From Christiangramia echinicola DSM 19838 (GTDB lineage Bacteria; Bacteroidota; Bacteroidia; Flavobacteriales; Flavobacteriaceae): DNA of 64,000 nucleotides. The first letter of the stretch is position 1. Each line of letters starts with the position of its first letter. Positions 27,005-34,604 of this stretch are shown here, one piece after another. A program made the translations under genes and the position numbers. The stretch is taken from positions 62,001 through 126,000 of the forward strand of contig NZ_AUHG01000016.1 of the NCBI RefSeq assembly GCF_000423065.1, read 5' to 3'. The notes under the pieces are model-generated. The model saw only the letters and a program-made list of their open reading frames with translations. It did no database searches and was not told the DNA's origin.

Positions 27005-27174
27005 TTTGATTGTAGCTTAAAGTGTTCAAATACAGTTAATTAAAGTTTGAATTGAGTTAAATTCAAAAGAAATTGTTTGCTATATTTAGATTGTTGTACA
27101 GGGTGCTATCCTTTAGTTGAGCTGAGAATATACCTGTTGATTGTCTGGATAATGCCAGATGAAGATTGCAACTT

Positions 27175-27220
27175 ACAAAGGGAACAGTTAATGTGAAATA
27201 TTCATTTATGTTCCCTTTGT
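27175..27220. terminator. Bidirectional terminator between convergent DsrE and Usp genes
   Basis: ACAAAGGGAACA and TGTTCCCTTTGT form a perfect 12-bp stem with a 22-base loop. T-rich sequence follows on the plus strand. It lies between the plus-strand DsrE gene and the minus-strand Usp gene. Confidence 0.75.
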
Positions 27221-27224
27221 TCTT

Positions 27225-28079
27225 TTATTCATATTCTTTTAAAATGAGTACCGGTAACCTTGGATCAAAATTGAGCTCATTAGATCTTTTATGCTGAAAG
27301 AGCCTCGAAAAAAATCCCTGCTTTCTTTGATACAGTGCCAGTAGATCACATTCCCTGCTTTCAATAAATATATGTACTCCAGTAGATGGTGTGGTTTGGG
27401 TAAGGTTGTGAAAAGCAAAAGGAATGTCAGAAAAATGTTTCGCCAGCTCTCCTTTTATCTCTTCTTGTTCGGGGCTAAGCGGTTTATTTTCGGTGTTTAT
27501 GTATAAAACTCTAACAGACGCTCCTAAGCTATTCGATAATTCTACCAGTGGGATTAATTCTTTTTGCTTGAAAGGAATTCTGAAATTAGAAGGGAAAACG
27601 ATCTCCAGGTCTTTTTCGGTCTTAAGTTCATAATCTTCCGGAATAACCAGAACTGGACATTTTTCTATTTCTTCAGAAATTTTCGAGATCTTATTATCAT
27701 GGCTTACATTAATTCCAGCAGAATCTCCTTTTGCTCCTAAAATGATAAGATCTATTCCTAATTTATCAGCGTTATCCTGAATACCATTTATAAGATTATC
27801 CTGTATAGAAATCGTTTCAAATTGATGTTTAGGATTTTCCTTTCTGAATCCTAGGCCTTTCATCATCCTGTCCAGGCCTTTTTCAGAAGTTTCCTTTTCA
27901 CTGTTCTCGTCACTATTCTTTCTCCCCAGTGGAATAGCTTCACTTAAGAATCCCTGCGACTGGTAAACATTGATTAAGTAAAAAGTACACGGATGCTTCT
28001 TATAAAGATTCATCGCAAAAATAAGAGCATTCCAGGATTGCTTCGAAAAATTGGTAGGGACTAGTATTTTCTTCTCCAT
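27225..28079 (-). CDS. Universal stress protein, tandem Usp domains
   Basis: 284 residues from the ATG at 28079; the frame runs 12 codons further upstream but those residues are not family-like, while MEKKILVPTNFSKQSWNAL is the canonical Usp start. The first domain has ILGAKGDSAGINVSHDNKIS near the nucleotide site, a variant of the ATP-binding loop. The second (about 145-284) has LALYQRKQGFFSRLFQHKRSNE. It is a paralogue of the Usp at 23691: both begin with IL(V/P)PT(N/D)FS and share the CTFYLI/LL strand and the GFF-F loop. Together they flank the TsdA/DsrE genes. Role: stress response, details unknown. Confidence 0.9.
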   Translation of the reverse strand: MEKKILVPTNFSKQSWNALIFAMNLYKKHPCTFYLINVYQSQGFLSEAIPLGRKNSDENSEKETSEKGLDRMMKGLGFRKENPKHQFETISIQDNLINGIQDNADKLGIDLIILGAKGDSAGINVSHDNKISKISEEIEKCPVLVIPEDYELKTEKDLEIVFPSNFRIPFKQKELIPLVELSNSLGASVRVLYINTENKPLSPEQEEIKGELAKHFSDIPFAFHNLTQTTPSTGVHIFIESRECDLLALYQRKQGFFSRLFQHKRSNELNFDPRLPVLILKEYE

Positions 28080-28189
28080 ATATAACGGATTATAAGTGTA
28101 AATATAATCAGGCAAAATTCATAATCAGAATTTTCTTCTAATTATAAAATGGATTTACTGAAAATATCTCTATTTATATTATTTGGACT

Positions 28190-28413
28190 TAAGTTTGTAA
28201 TAATTTAAATAAAAAACTCCAAATGCATCAATATTTTAAGCTATTACGGCTGTTTTTTAAAAACTGGAGGCCTAATTTTCGCGTATATATATAAAACAAA
28301 AGAAGGAGGTTTTATATGGAAAAATAAATTTTGAAAATAATTACAATGATTGTCAAATTAATTAATCATTGAATTAGCCAAAACTTAAGCCGGGTTGTTT
28401 CCCGGCTTTTTTT
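28190..28413 (+). ncRNA. Candidate small RNA with strong Shine-Dalgarno and three-codon ORF
   Basis: The gap 28116-28472 holds a set of signals in order on the plus strand: a -7-like TAAGTTTG (28190-28197, no -33 partner seen), AAGGAGG (28303-28309) six bases before ATG GAA AAA TAA (28316-28327), a perfect 8-bp inverted repeat CAATGATT/AATCATTG (28344-28371), and a G+C-rich terminator (28387-28413). No protein longer than three residues is encoded. A regulatory RNA or leader peptide transcript is possible. The 5' end is a guess. Confidence 0.3.
28387..28413 (+). terminator. Rho-independent terminator
   Basis: AAGCCGGG, 6-base loop, CCCGGCTT, followed by seven T. The flanking genes are both on the minus strand and lie on either side, so this plus-oriented terminator needs a plus-strand transcript of its own, which supports the small-RNA call. 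Confidence 0.8.
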
Positions 28414-28472
28414 GTACTGGTATGCAGTTCTTTAATCTTTTATTGCTGGCTTGTCTTCAGGTATTCAGAAGT

Positions 28473-28976
28473 TTAAGCTGAAATAGCCTCAGTATTCTCT
28501 GAGAAACGATTTACTTTTTTAAAAGATCTTATTACCAGAAAATAAAATACGATTTGGAATAAAATATTGAAGACCAATTCTGAGATATCATTCTTTAATA
28601 AATTATCCAGGTATTTTGAATTATCAACTAAAATAAATTCGGCCACCAAATTGTATAATAATGTAATTAAGAAGGCTACAATAACTATCCTTAAAGTATG
28701 CACGAAACATAGTGAAAAATATCTCTTAAGAAAATCCCGGTTGTTTCCTTTATTATTAATTTCAAATAGCTTTCCAGTACCCCAAATGGTTATTATTAGA
28801 CCAATTATTATATCCAGAAACCTTAAAATTTGCGAAGTAAAGTCGGCTGGTTCTTTTCCACTAATTGCCAGTGTAATGATGATAAGAAAAGCGAGCAGGT
28901 AATGGTAGCCTGTTCTTTCAGAAATTTCATTTTTAATAAGCTTCTCTTCAAGATTTTTAATATCGAACCAGATCAT
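28473..28976 (-). CDS. Small four-TM membrane protein of unknown function
   Basis: 167 residues, rich in Ile, Leu and Phe. About four membrane segments: 27-42 (YLLAFLIIITLAIS), 50-68, 92-115 (HTLRIVIVAFLITLLYNLV) and 133-150. A charged N-terminus (NLEEKLIKNEISERTGYHY) faces the cytoplasm if the usual positive-inside rule holds. I do not recognise a family. It starts about 2.6 kb before the start of the SLC12-like gene on the same strand, with that gene and a 344-base gap lying upstream of it. Confidence 0.75.
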   Translation of the reverse strand: MIWFDIKNLEEKLIKNEISERTGYHYLLAFLIIITLAISGKEPADFTSQILRFLDIIIGLIITIWGTGKLFEINNKGNNRDFLKRYFSLCFVHTLRIVIVAFLITLLYNLVAEFILVDNSKYLDNLLKNDISELVFNILFQIVFYFLVIRSFKKVNRFSENTEAISA

Positions 28977-29320
28977 AGTTGTTTGATTTTAGGTTATTGT
29001 GTGGGCTGTAAATTTTATACAATGGAGTATTACAAAGCCAGGAGATTAATTCACTTGCAGCCCTACCTTAATTTTAAATATCAATAGACCAGGTTACTCT
29101 TTTTATAGTTCCGGACCAGGAGTCAGCAAACCGACCCTACTCAATCTGCCACACTCCTAATTTGGCCCGGAAATAAAATTATAAACTGAATTATTCTTTG
29201 GATAAACTCGTATAACGAGTGTGTGTAAACTCAAATTTGTTACACTTCTAACTCATTAAATCTTCAAATTTTTCCTGGTCTGAAAAGCGGAATATTGAGC
29301 TTCAGAACCTTAGGGGAAAA
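28977..29320. other. Intergenic gap, 344 bases
   Basis: No gene seen. It holds a short perfect dyad ACTCGT, ATA, ACGAGT (29206-29220) that may be an operator for the small membrane gene at 28473. No terminator with a T-run is evident after the SLC12-like gene. Confidence 0.5.
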
Positions 29321-31561
29321 TTAATCTTTGCGGAAAACATCCTGTTGCATTAAAACTTCTCCAAAGGATATTTCTTCTGCAGCTAATACAAGAACCGTGG
29401 TTGGAAGTCCTTTTAGTCTTTTCTGTAAATTTGAATAATAACTTTCGAAATTTTCATCGGGATTTGCCATCCCCATGAATATAAGATCTGCCTGGGCTGA
29501 AGATTGCTGAAGAACTTCTTCAAAGCTGCGATCATTGGAGACGATCACCTCCAGTTTAGAGCCAGTACGTAACTTTTTGATGACTAAAGATAAATTCTGC
29601 CGTGCATCTGCCGCAGCTTTCTCATTATCTACCATGATCTTTAAAGTGACCTGGGCATCATACCATAATCTGCTACTTTTTAGTAAATAGGCGAGGATCA
29701 TTAATAAGCCTCCGTTTCCTTTTAAACCTCCCCACCAGATGTCTATTTTTTCTCTTATCCCAAAATGTTGCTTTTTATTTTCCCGAATAATTATAATGTT
29801 ACGGTTTAGTTTATAAAATTTGGTGATCATATCACAATACCTCTTTCTATACTCTAAATTCTGACTATCTCCGAGTATGATGGTATTAGGTTCCAGGGAA
29901 GCCAGCCCGTAGGCTTTCACAAAATCTTCGGCTCCTTTAAAAGTCTCATCAGCTTCAATAACCCGCGCAAAACCACGAGAACTTTTTTTAGTTAGGAAAT
30001 CCTGAATATTCTGCTGCATTTGTATTCTTCGTTCTATAGTAGTGTGTTTACTGGTTAGAACGGTTGCTACGGTAAGTATTCCCCGGTTATGTGTAATACT
30101 GGATGCAAAGTCTATGAGATGCCAGCGTTTAGTTGGTGCTCCGGAAAGAACCAGGGGATTTGGCCTCCAGGTTTTGCTTGCTTTTTCGGTACTAAGATGG
30201 AGAAGACCTATTCTAACCAGGGCCATCCAAACGCCACGGCGTACATCTCCCCATGCTGTTTTCATTTCTCTGCTCTGTAACCAGACAAAAATAATAGCGA
30301 TAAATATAAAGGCGAATCCAGTAGCCAGCCCATTTATAAGAAACATAACGGCTATACACCCCAAAGTACCTAATAAGGAAAAGATCCAGTGAATTTTGAA
30401 AGCCGGACGAAAAGAAGGACTATCCAGTATGCCTTCAATTCCTGCAGCAGCATTTAATACGCCGTAAGTGGTAAGGAAAAACATAGTTAAAATAGGGGCG
30501 ATAATATTAAGGTTACCTAAGTAAACTGCAATTAATGCGATACCCATAGTAAATAAAGTTCCATATCGTGGTGAGTCATCATTTGCCGAGCCTATTCCCA
30601 GCCAGCTTAGCCATTGCGGCAATACCCTGTCTCTTGCAAGAGCCTGAAGAACTCTCGGGGCTCCGAGTATGCTGCCTACAGCGCTTGAAAGGGTAGCGCC
30701 CCAGACACCAATAAGAATAGCATCTCCCCAATATGAAATTTTCCTCATGATTAATGGTTCTGCAATTAGAGTTTCAGCATCTGCCCGACTAGCCAGAATT
30801 ATAGGCAAAACCATATAAATTAAGTAGCCTACACCAATCGCAGCAAAGGTTCCTTTTGGAATGGATTTAGAAGGATTTTTAAGATCTCCAGACATATTGA
30901 CCCCGGCCATAATACCTGTTACCGCCGGAAAAAAAACAGCAAATACTACCCAGAAACTTTCTTTGTTTTCTACAGAGGTACTCCACATTTCTATATTTGT
31001 TTCTTCAATAGGGCTACCAAAAATTAGAGATATTAAAGAAAGGCCTATTCCGAACATTATAAAATACTGGGCCCTGATCGCAACCTTAGCAGAGGTCATA
31101 GCAAGAACCGCTACAAGAATAGTAGTAATTACACCCACCGTTTTAAAATCTAATTCAGGAAAAACACTTACCACACTTTCTGCAAATCCTACAGTATATA
31201 ATGCAATAGATAATGCCAGTGCTATGAATAGCGGAATTCCGATAGCTCCACCTGCTTCGACTCCTAACGACCTGCTTATCATGTAATAAGCGCCTCCGGC
31301 TCTAACCTGCTGGTCTGTGGCAATCGAAGCAACCGAGAGTGCGGTAAGAAAGGTAATAGAAACTGAAAGAGTCACTATTACTAAAGTTCCTATAAGCCCA
31401 ACATTTCCTACTACCCAGCCAAAGCGCAGGTACATGATCACTCCAAGAATAGTTAGAATGGAAGGGGTGAAAACACCTCCAAATGTACCCAGACCATCTT
31501 TAACTGAGGGGATCACCGGGGAATCATTTCCGTTCTTTTTTTTGCTGAAAAAGATATTCAT
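29321..31561 (-). CDS. SLC12-like (cation-chloride cotransporter family) APC transporter
   Basis: Large inner-membrane transporter, 746 residues. The N-terminal transport part (about 15-460) has twelve hydrophobic segments and the strongly SLC12-like opening LGTFGGVFTPSILTILGVIM with YLRFGWVVGNVG, then QVRAGGAYYMISRSLG, FFPAVTGIMAGVNMSGDLK and GSILGAPRVLQALARDR. The C-terminal cytoplasmic domain (about 475-746) resembles the SLC12 regulatory tail (NIIIIRENK, DIWWGGLKGNGGLLMILAYLL). Eukaryotic relatives move Na+/K+ with Cl-; bacterial ones may move ions or amino acids. For a marine bacterium an osmotic or ion-balance role is plausible but inferred. Confidence 0.87.
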   Translation of the reverse strand: MNIFFSKKKNGNDSPVIPSVKDGLGTFGGVFTPSILTILGVIMYLRFGWVVGNVGLIGTLVIVTLSVSITFLTALSVASIATDQQVRAGGAYYMISRSLGVEAGGAIGIPLFIALALSIALYTVGFAESVVSVFPELDFKTVGVITTILVAVLAMTSAKVAIRAQYFIMFGIGLSLISLIFGSPIEETNIEMWSTSVENKESFWVVFAVFFPAVTGIMAGVNMSGDLKNPSKSIPKGTFAAIGVGYLIYMVLPIILASRADAETLIAEPLIMRKISYWGDAILIGVWGATLSSAVGSILGAPRVLQALARDRVLPQWLSWLGIGSANDDSPRYGTLFTMGIALIAVYLGNLNIIAPILTMFFLTTYGVLNAAAGIEGILDSPSFRPAFKIHWIFSLLGTLGCIAVMFLINGLATGFAFIFIAIIFVWLQSREMKTAWGDVRRGVWMALVRIGLLHLSTEKASKTWRPNPLVLSGAPTKRWHLIDFASSITHNRGILTVATVLTSKHTTIERRIQMQQNIQDFLTKKSSRGFARVIEADETFKGAEDFVKAYGLASLEPNTIILGDSQNLEYRKRYCDMITKFYKLNRNIIIIRENKKQHFGIREKIDIWWGGLKGNGGLLMILAYLLKSSRLWYDAQVTLKIMVDNEKAAADARQNLSLVIKKLRTGSKLEVIVSNDRSFEEVLQQSSAQADLIFMGMANPDENFESYYSNLQKRLKGLPTTVLVLAAEEISFGEVLMQQDVFRKD

Positions 31562-31924
31562 AAGCCAGATCCAGTAGAACTATATATAGATATAAATTGA
31601 GAGCAATTAACTGTTGTTTAAAGTTTTAAAATCATCAAAACTCCTAACAAGACTTTAGGAAATCAAGATAATACTTATTTTGATTAAAGTTATTTTTTTA
31701 CTGATAGAGGTCGTGATCTAAATTCTAAAAAAAAGATTTCTATTCATTCTCTGAATTTTCCATAAAAAAAATCATTTTTCAGGAGATTTTTTCTTTTTTC
31801 TAAATTAAAAACCCGCTTTTTTGCGGAAACTGCAATTCCCGGTTTCTCTCTTGAAATTCATGTTTCTTAATGCCTTAAAAAGACTTAGTTTTATCTGTTC
31901 AAAATCACACTAGCAATTATCCAA
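31562..31924. other. Divergent intergenic region, 363 bases
   Basis: It separates the minus-strand SLC12-like gene from the plus-strand serine-synthesis fusion gene, so it should hold promoters for both. I see no good TTG/TAnnTTTG pair. The only structure is a weak CCGC/GCGG hairpin near 31813-31825 with six T in the loop. It is very AT-rich. Confidence 0.45.
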
Positions 31925-33817
31925 ATGGAGAATAAAAGGCATTTTGTAATTGATTTCGATAGCACGTTTACGCAGGTGGAAGCCCTTGATGTGCTTGGAG
32001 AGATCTCATTGGCCAAAAACCCTAATAAAGAAAGAAAACTTAAGGAGTTAAAAGAACTTACAGATCTAGCCATGGGAGGGAAACTAGCCTTCCGGGAATC
32101 ACTGGAAAGAAGACTGGAAATTCTGGAAGCTCATAAAGACCTCATTCCTGAACTTATCGAAAAATTAAAAGACAGGGTTTCAGTATCCTTTGTTAGGAAT
32201 GAAGAGTTCTTTACAGAATATAAGGATTGTATCTATATTATTTCTAATGGCTTCAGAGAATTCATTGTACCCATCGTTAAAGAATATGGGGTGAAGGAAG
32301 AGAATGTCTATGCGAATAATTTTAAGTTTGATGCAAATGGGAAAATTACTGGATTTGACCAGGAGAATGTACTTTCATCAAATAATGGAAAAGTAGAACT
32401 TCTTAAAAAAATGGATCTTAAAGGTGACGTATACGTAATTGGTGATGGCTATAATGACTATGAGATCAAAGCCGCCGGATTGGCCAATAAATTCTACGCC
32501 TTTACAGAAAATATTGAACGTGATAATATTCTTGAGAAAGCAGATCATATAACCCCGAGTCTTGATGAATTCTTATATCTTCATAAAATGAATAAAGCTA
32601 TTTCTTACCCTAAAAACAGGATCAAAGTCCTTTTACTGGAAAATGTACATGCAGATGCTGTAGCCATCATGAAAAATGAAGGTTATAATGTGTCCACGAT
32701 TTCAGGAGCATTGGATGAAGATGAATTAGCAGAAAAGATCAAGGACGTTTCAATACTGGGAATTAGGTCTAAAACTCAGCTAACGGCAAAAGTGCTTGAA
32801 AATGCGAACAGGTTGATAGCGGTTGGAGCTTTTTGTATAGGAACAAATCAAATAGATCTGGAGACCTGCCTCAAGAAGGGAGTGGCCGTATTTAATGCAC
32901 CTTTCAGCAATACGCGTTCTGTGGTAGAACTTGCCATTGGAGAGATCATATTGTTAATGCGGAATTTACCAGATAGGATCGCTGAAATGCATAAAGGCCA
33001 ATGGAATAAATCTGCTACTGGAAGCTACGAAGTTAGAGGTAAAAGATTAGGGATTGTTGGGTATGGAAATATAGGTTCACAGTTATCTGTGGTTGCAGAG
33101 GCTATTGGTTTCGATGTTTATTACTATGACCTGGTAGAAAAACTAGCTTTAGGGAATGCCACTAAATGTAATAGTTTAAAGGAACTTTTTGAAAAAGTTG
33201 ATATTGTTACCTTACATGTAGATGGTCGTAAGGAGAACAAAAATATGATCGGCGATAAGCAGTTTAGCTGGATGAAGGAAGGAACGATATTTTTAAATCT
33301 CGCACGTGGGCAGGTAGTAAATGTAGATGCCCTGAAAAAACATATGGAATCTGGTAAAATTAAAGGAGCAGGAGTAGATGTATTTCCAAAGGAACCTAAA
33401 ACCAATCAGGAAGAATTTGAATCACCATTAAGAGGTTTGCCTAACCTAATTCTTACTCCTCACATTGGGGGAAGTACAGAAGAGGCACAGGTGAATATTG
33501 GTAATTTTGTTCCAGGAAAGATCATTAATTATATAAATACCGGTAGCACCACGAATTCGGTAAATTTCCCGAACCTACAGCTTCCAATTCTCGAAAATGC
33601 ACACAGGTTGATACATATACACCATAATAAGCCTGGTATTATTGCTCATATAAACAGGATTCTAGCTACCCATGATATCAATATTGTGGGACAATATCTG
33701 AAAACCAACGAAACCATTGGATATGTTATAACCGATATTGATAAGGAATATGAAGCTGAAGTGATCAAAGACCTTAAAGGGATTGAAGGTACGATAAGAT
33801 TCCGGGTGCTATATTAG
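31925..33817 (+). CDS. serA: HAD phosphatase (SerB-like) fused to D-3-phosphoglycerate dehydrogenase (SerA) with ACT domain
   Basis: 630 residues. The first 225 are a HAD phosphoserine-phosphatase-like domain: DFDSTF with nucleophile Asp10 and Asp12, IISNGFREF (motif II) and VIGDGYNDYEI (motif IV). From about 235 it is SerA: GAFCIGTNQIDL, FSNTRSVVELAIGE, NAD loop GIVGYGNIGS (about 376-385), the catalytic Arg/Glu/His region ending LTPHIGGSTEEAQ. A C-terminal ACT domain (about 560-630, NKPGIIAHIN) may sense serine. It would join steps 1 and 3 of serine synthesis; SerC is not in the window. Such fusions occur in Bacteroidota, to my knowledge. It is monocistronic. Confidence 0.92.
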   Translation: MENKRHFVIDFDSTFTQVEALDVLGEISLAKNPNKERKLKELKELTDLAMGGKLAFRESLERRLEILEAHKDLIPELIEKLKDRVSVSFVRNEEFFTEYKDCIYIISNGFREFIVPIVKEYGVKEENVYANNFKFDANGKITGFDQENVLSSNNGKVELLKKMDLKGDVYVIGDGYNDYEIKAAGLANKFYAFTENIERDNILEKADHITPSLDEFLYLHKMNKAISYPKNRIKVLLLENVHADAVAIMKNEGYNVSTISGALDEDELAEKIKDVSILGIRSKTQLTAKVLENANRLIAVGAFCIGTNQIDLETCLKKGVAVFNAPFSNTRSVVELAIGEIILLMRNLPDRIAEMHKGQWNKSATGSYEVRGKRLGIVGYGNIGSQLSVVAEAIGFDVYYYDLVEKLALGNATKCNSLKELFEKVDIVTLHVDGRKENKNMIGDKQFSWMKEGTIFLNLARGQVVNVDALKKHMESGKIKGAGVDVFPKEPKTNQEEFESPLRGLPNLILTPHIGGSTEEAQVNIGNFVPGKIINYINTGSTTNSVNFPNLQLPILENAHRLIHIHHNKPGIIAHINRILATHDINIVGQYLKTNETIGYVITDIDKEYEAEVIKDLKGIEGTIRFRVLY

Positions 33818-33938
33818 AGGAAGGTTTCATGATTTTAATCTTCACTATAATATGAAAATTCACATCTATTATTTTTAGAAAATATTCCGGTTAAATGTTT
33901 AATTAACAATTTGTTAGTTTTTTAATTAAATTGAATTG

Positions 33939-33969
33939 TTGAAATTTATTCCAAACTGTAATAGGTTTG
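33939..33969 (+). promoter_or_regulatory. Canonical Bacteroidota promoter
   Basis: TTG (33939-33941), 20-base spacer, TAGGTTTG (33962-33969). It matches the TTG...TAnnTTTG consensus and the spacing of the tRNA and sucC promoters in this window. Transcription would start near 33976. Confidence 0.6.
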
Positions 33970-33975
33970 TATTAG

Positions 33976-34032
33976 TAGTAAAAGAAGAGAAAAAAGGGTC
34001 AATTCTGAAATGATAGTCACGGCCCTTTTTTT
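33976..34032 (+). ncRNA. Candidate very short RNA (promoter directly followed by terminator)
   Basis: The promoter at 33939-33969 is followed after about 15 bases by a terminator: AAAAAAGGGTC (33990-34000) pairs with GGCCCTTTTTT (34021-34031) through eleven pairs including one wobble, with a 20-base loop and a T-run. The product would be about 57 bases. It may be a small regulatory RNA, or an attenuator for the small ORF at 34221. The terminator may also stop the serine gene transcript. Confidence 0.4.
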
Positions 34033-34220
34033 ATTCTATTTTTCAAACGAAGTATTTTACGCTCGAAGAATATTCCTACATTGAGGTTTGTTGATAGCAG
34101 GAAAATACTGTTAAAAAAACCTTAAACTGCTGTTCTTCATTATGTTGAATATAACAATGCTCTATATTTAATATCCCCCCCAATCTTTTTCTTTTTTATA
34201 ATCTTATTAATCTTTTCAAG

Positions 34221-34373
34221 ATGGATGAAGTATTATTTTATTTCGTAGTAGGTGCCTCTTTGGTAATAGTTGCTGGAATTTGGATTAAACTTAGGCTGGA
34301 TAATTCCAGACAGCAAAAGCTAATTAAAAAATATCTTTCAGAACTTAAGATTCTTCGAAAACAAAGGATTTAG
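34221..34373 (+). CDS. Small single-pass membrane protein, 50 residues
   Basis: An ATG-started ORF of 50 codons. It encodes a clean hydrophobic segment (about 5-21, LFYFVVGASLVIVAGIW) followed by a strongly basic cytoplasmic tail (KLRLDNSRQQKLIKKYLSE and then KILRKQRI). The transmembrane-then-basic pattern and lack of chance stops support a real gene. Function unknown. A candidate small RNA or attenuator lies upstream and a strong terminator downstream (34518-34564), so it probably forms its own unit. Confidence 0.55.
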   Translation: MDEVLFYFVVGASLVIVAGIWIKLRLDNSRQQKLIKKYLSELKILRKQRI

Positions 34374-34492
34374 ATATTATCGATCTTATATTTTTATTAT
34401 AAGAGCTGTATTAGCGGCTAAGGAAAAAAAATTATTAGAATTTTGGCCTATACTGTTGCTAAAAACAAGATTTTAAATTATATTTATAGTGT

Positions 34493-34564
34493 AATTATCA
34501 TTTTTATGATAATTGCGAAGGGTAACTGGAAAATGGTTTAAATATTTTAGTTACCCTTTTTTTG
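34493..34564 (+). terminator. Double hairpin with rho-independent terminator
   Basis: First a perfect 8-bp repeat AATTATCA/TGATAATT (34493-34514), then AAGGGTAACT (34518-34527) paired with AGTTACCCTT (34549-34558), a 10-bp stem, and a T-run to 34563. It likely ends transcription from the 50-residue ORF. The same order (AT-rich 8-bp hairpin, then terminator) occurs at 28344-28413. The rest of the 787-base gap 33818-34604 shows nothing more. Confidence 0.75.
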
Positions 34565-34604
34565 TGTCCGAAATTCTGGTCTACTCTCAGAAATTATATC
34601 CGTT

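Noticed and set aside
28567..29087. Plus-strand ORFs opposite the small membrane protein
   Set aside because: The minus-strand frame has four clean membrane segments, whereas the plus-strand translations have no recognisable feature.
30861..31286. 141-codon antisense ORF opposite the SLC12-like gene
   Set aside because: Thr/Pro-rich mirror of membrane codons; the sense protein is clearly real.
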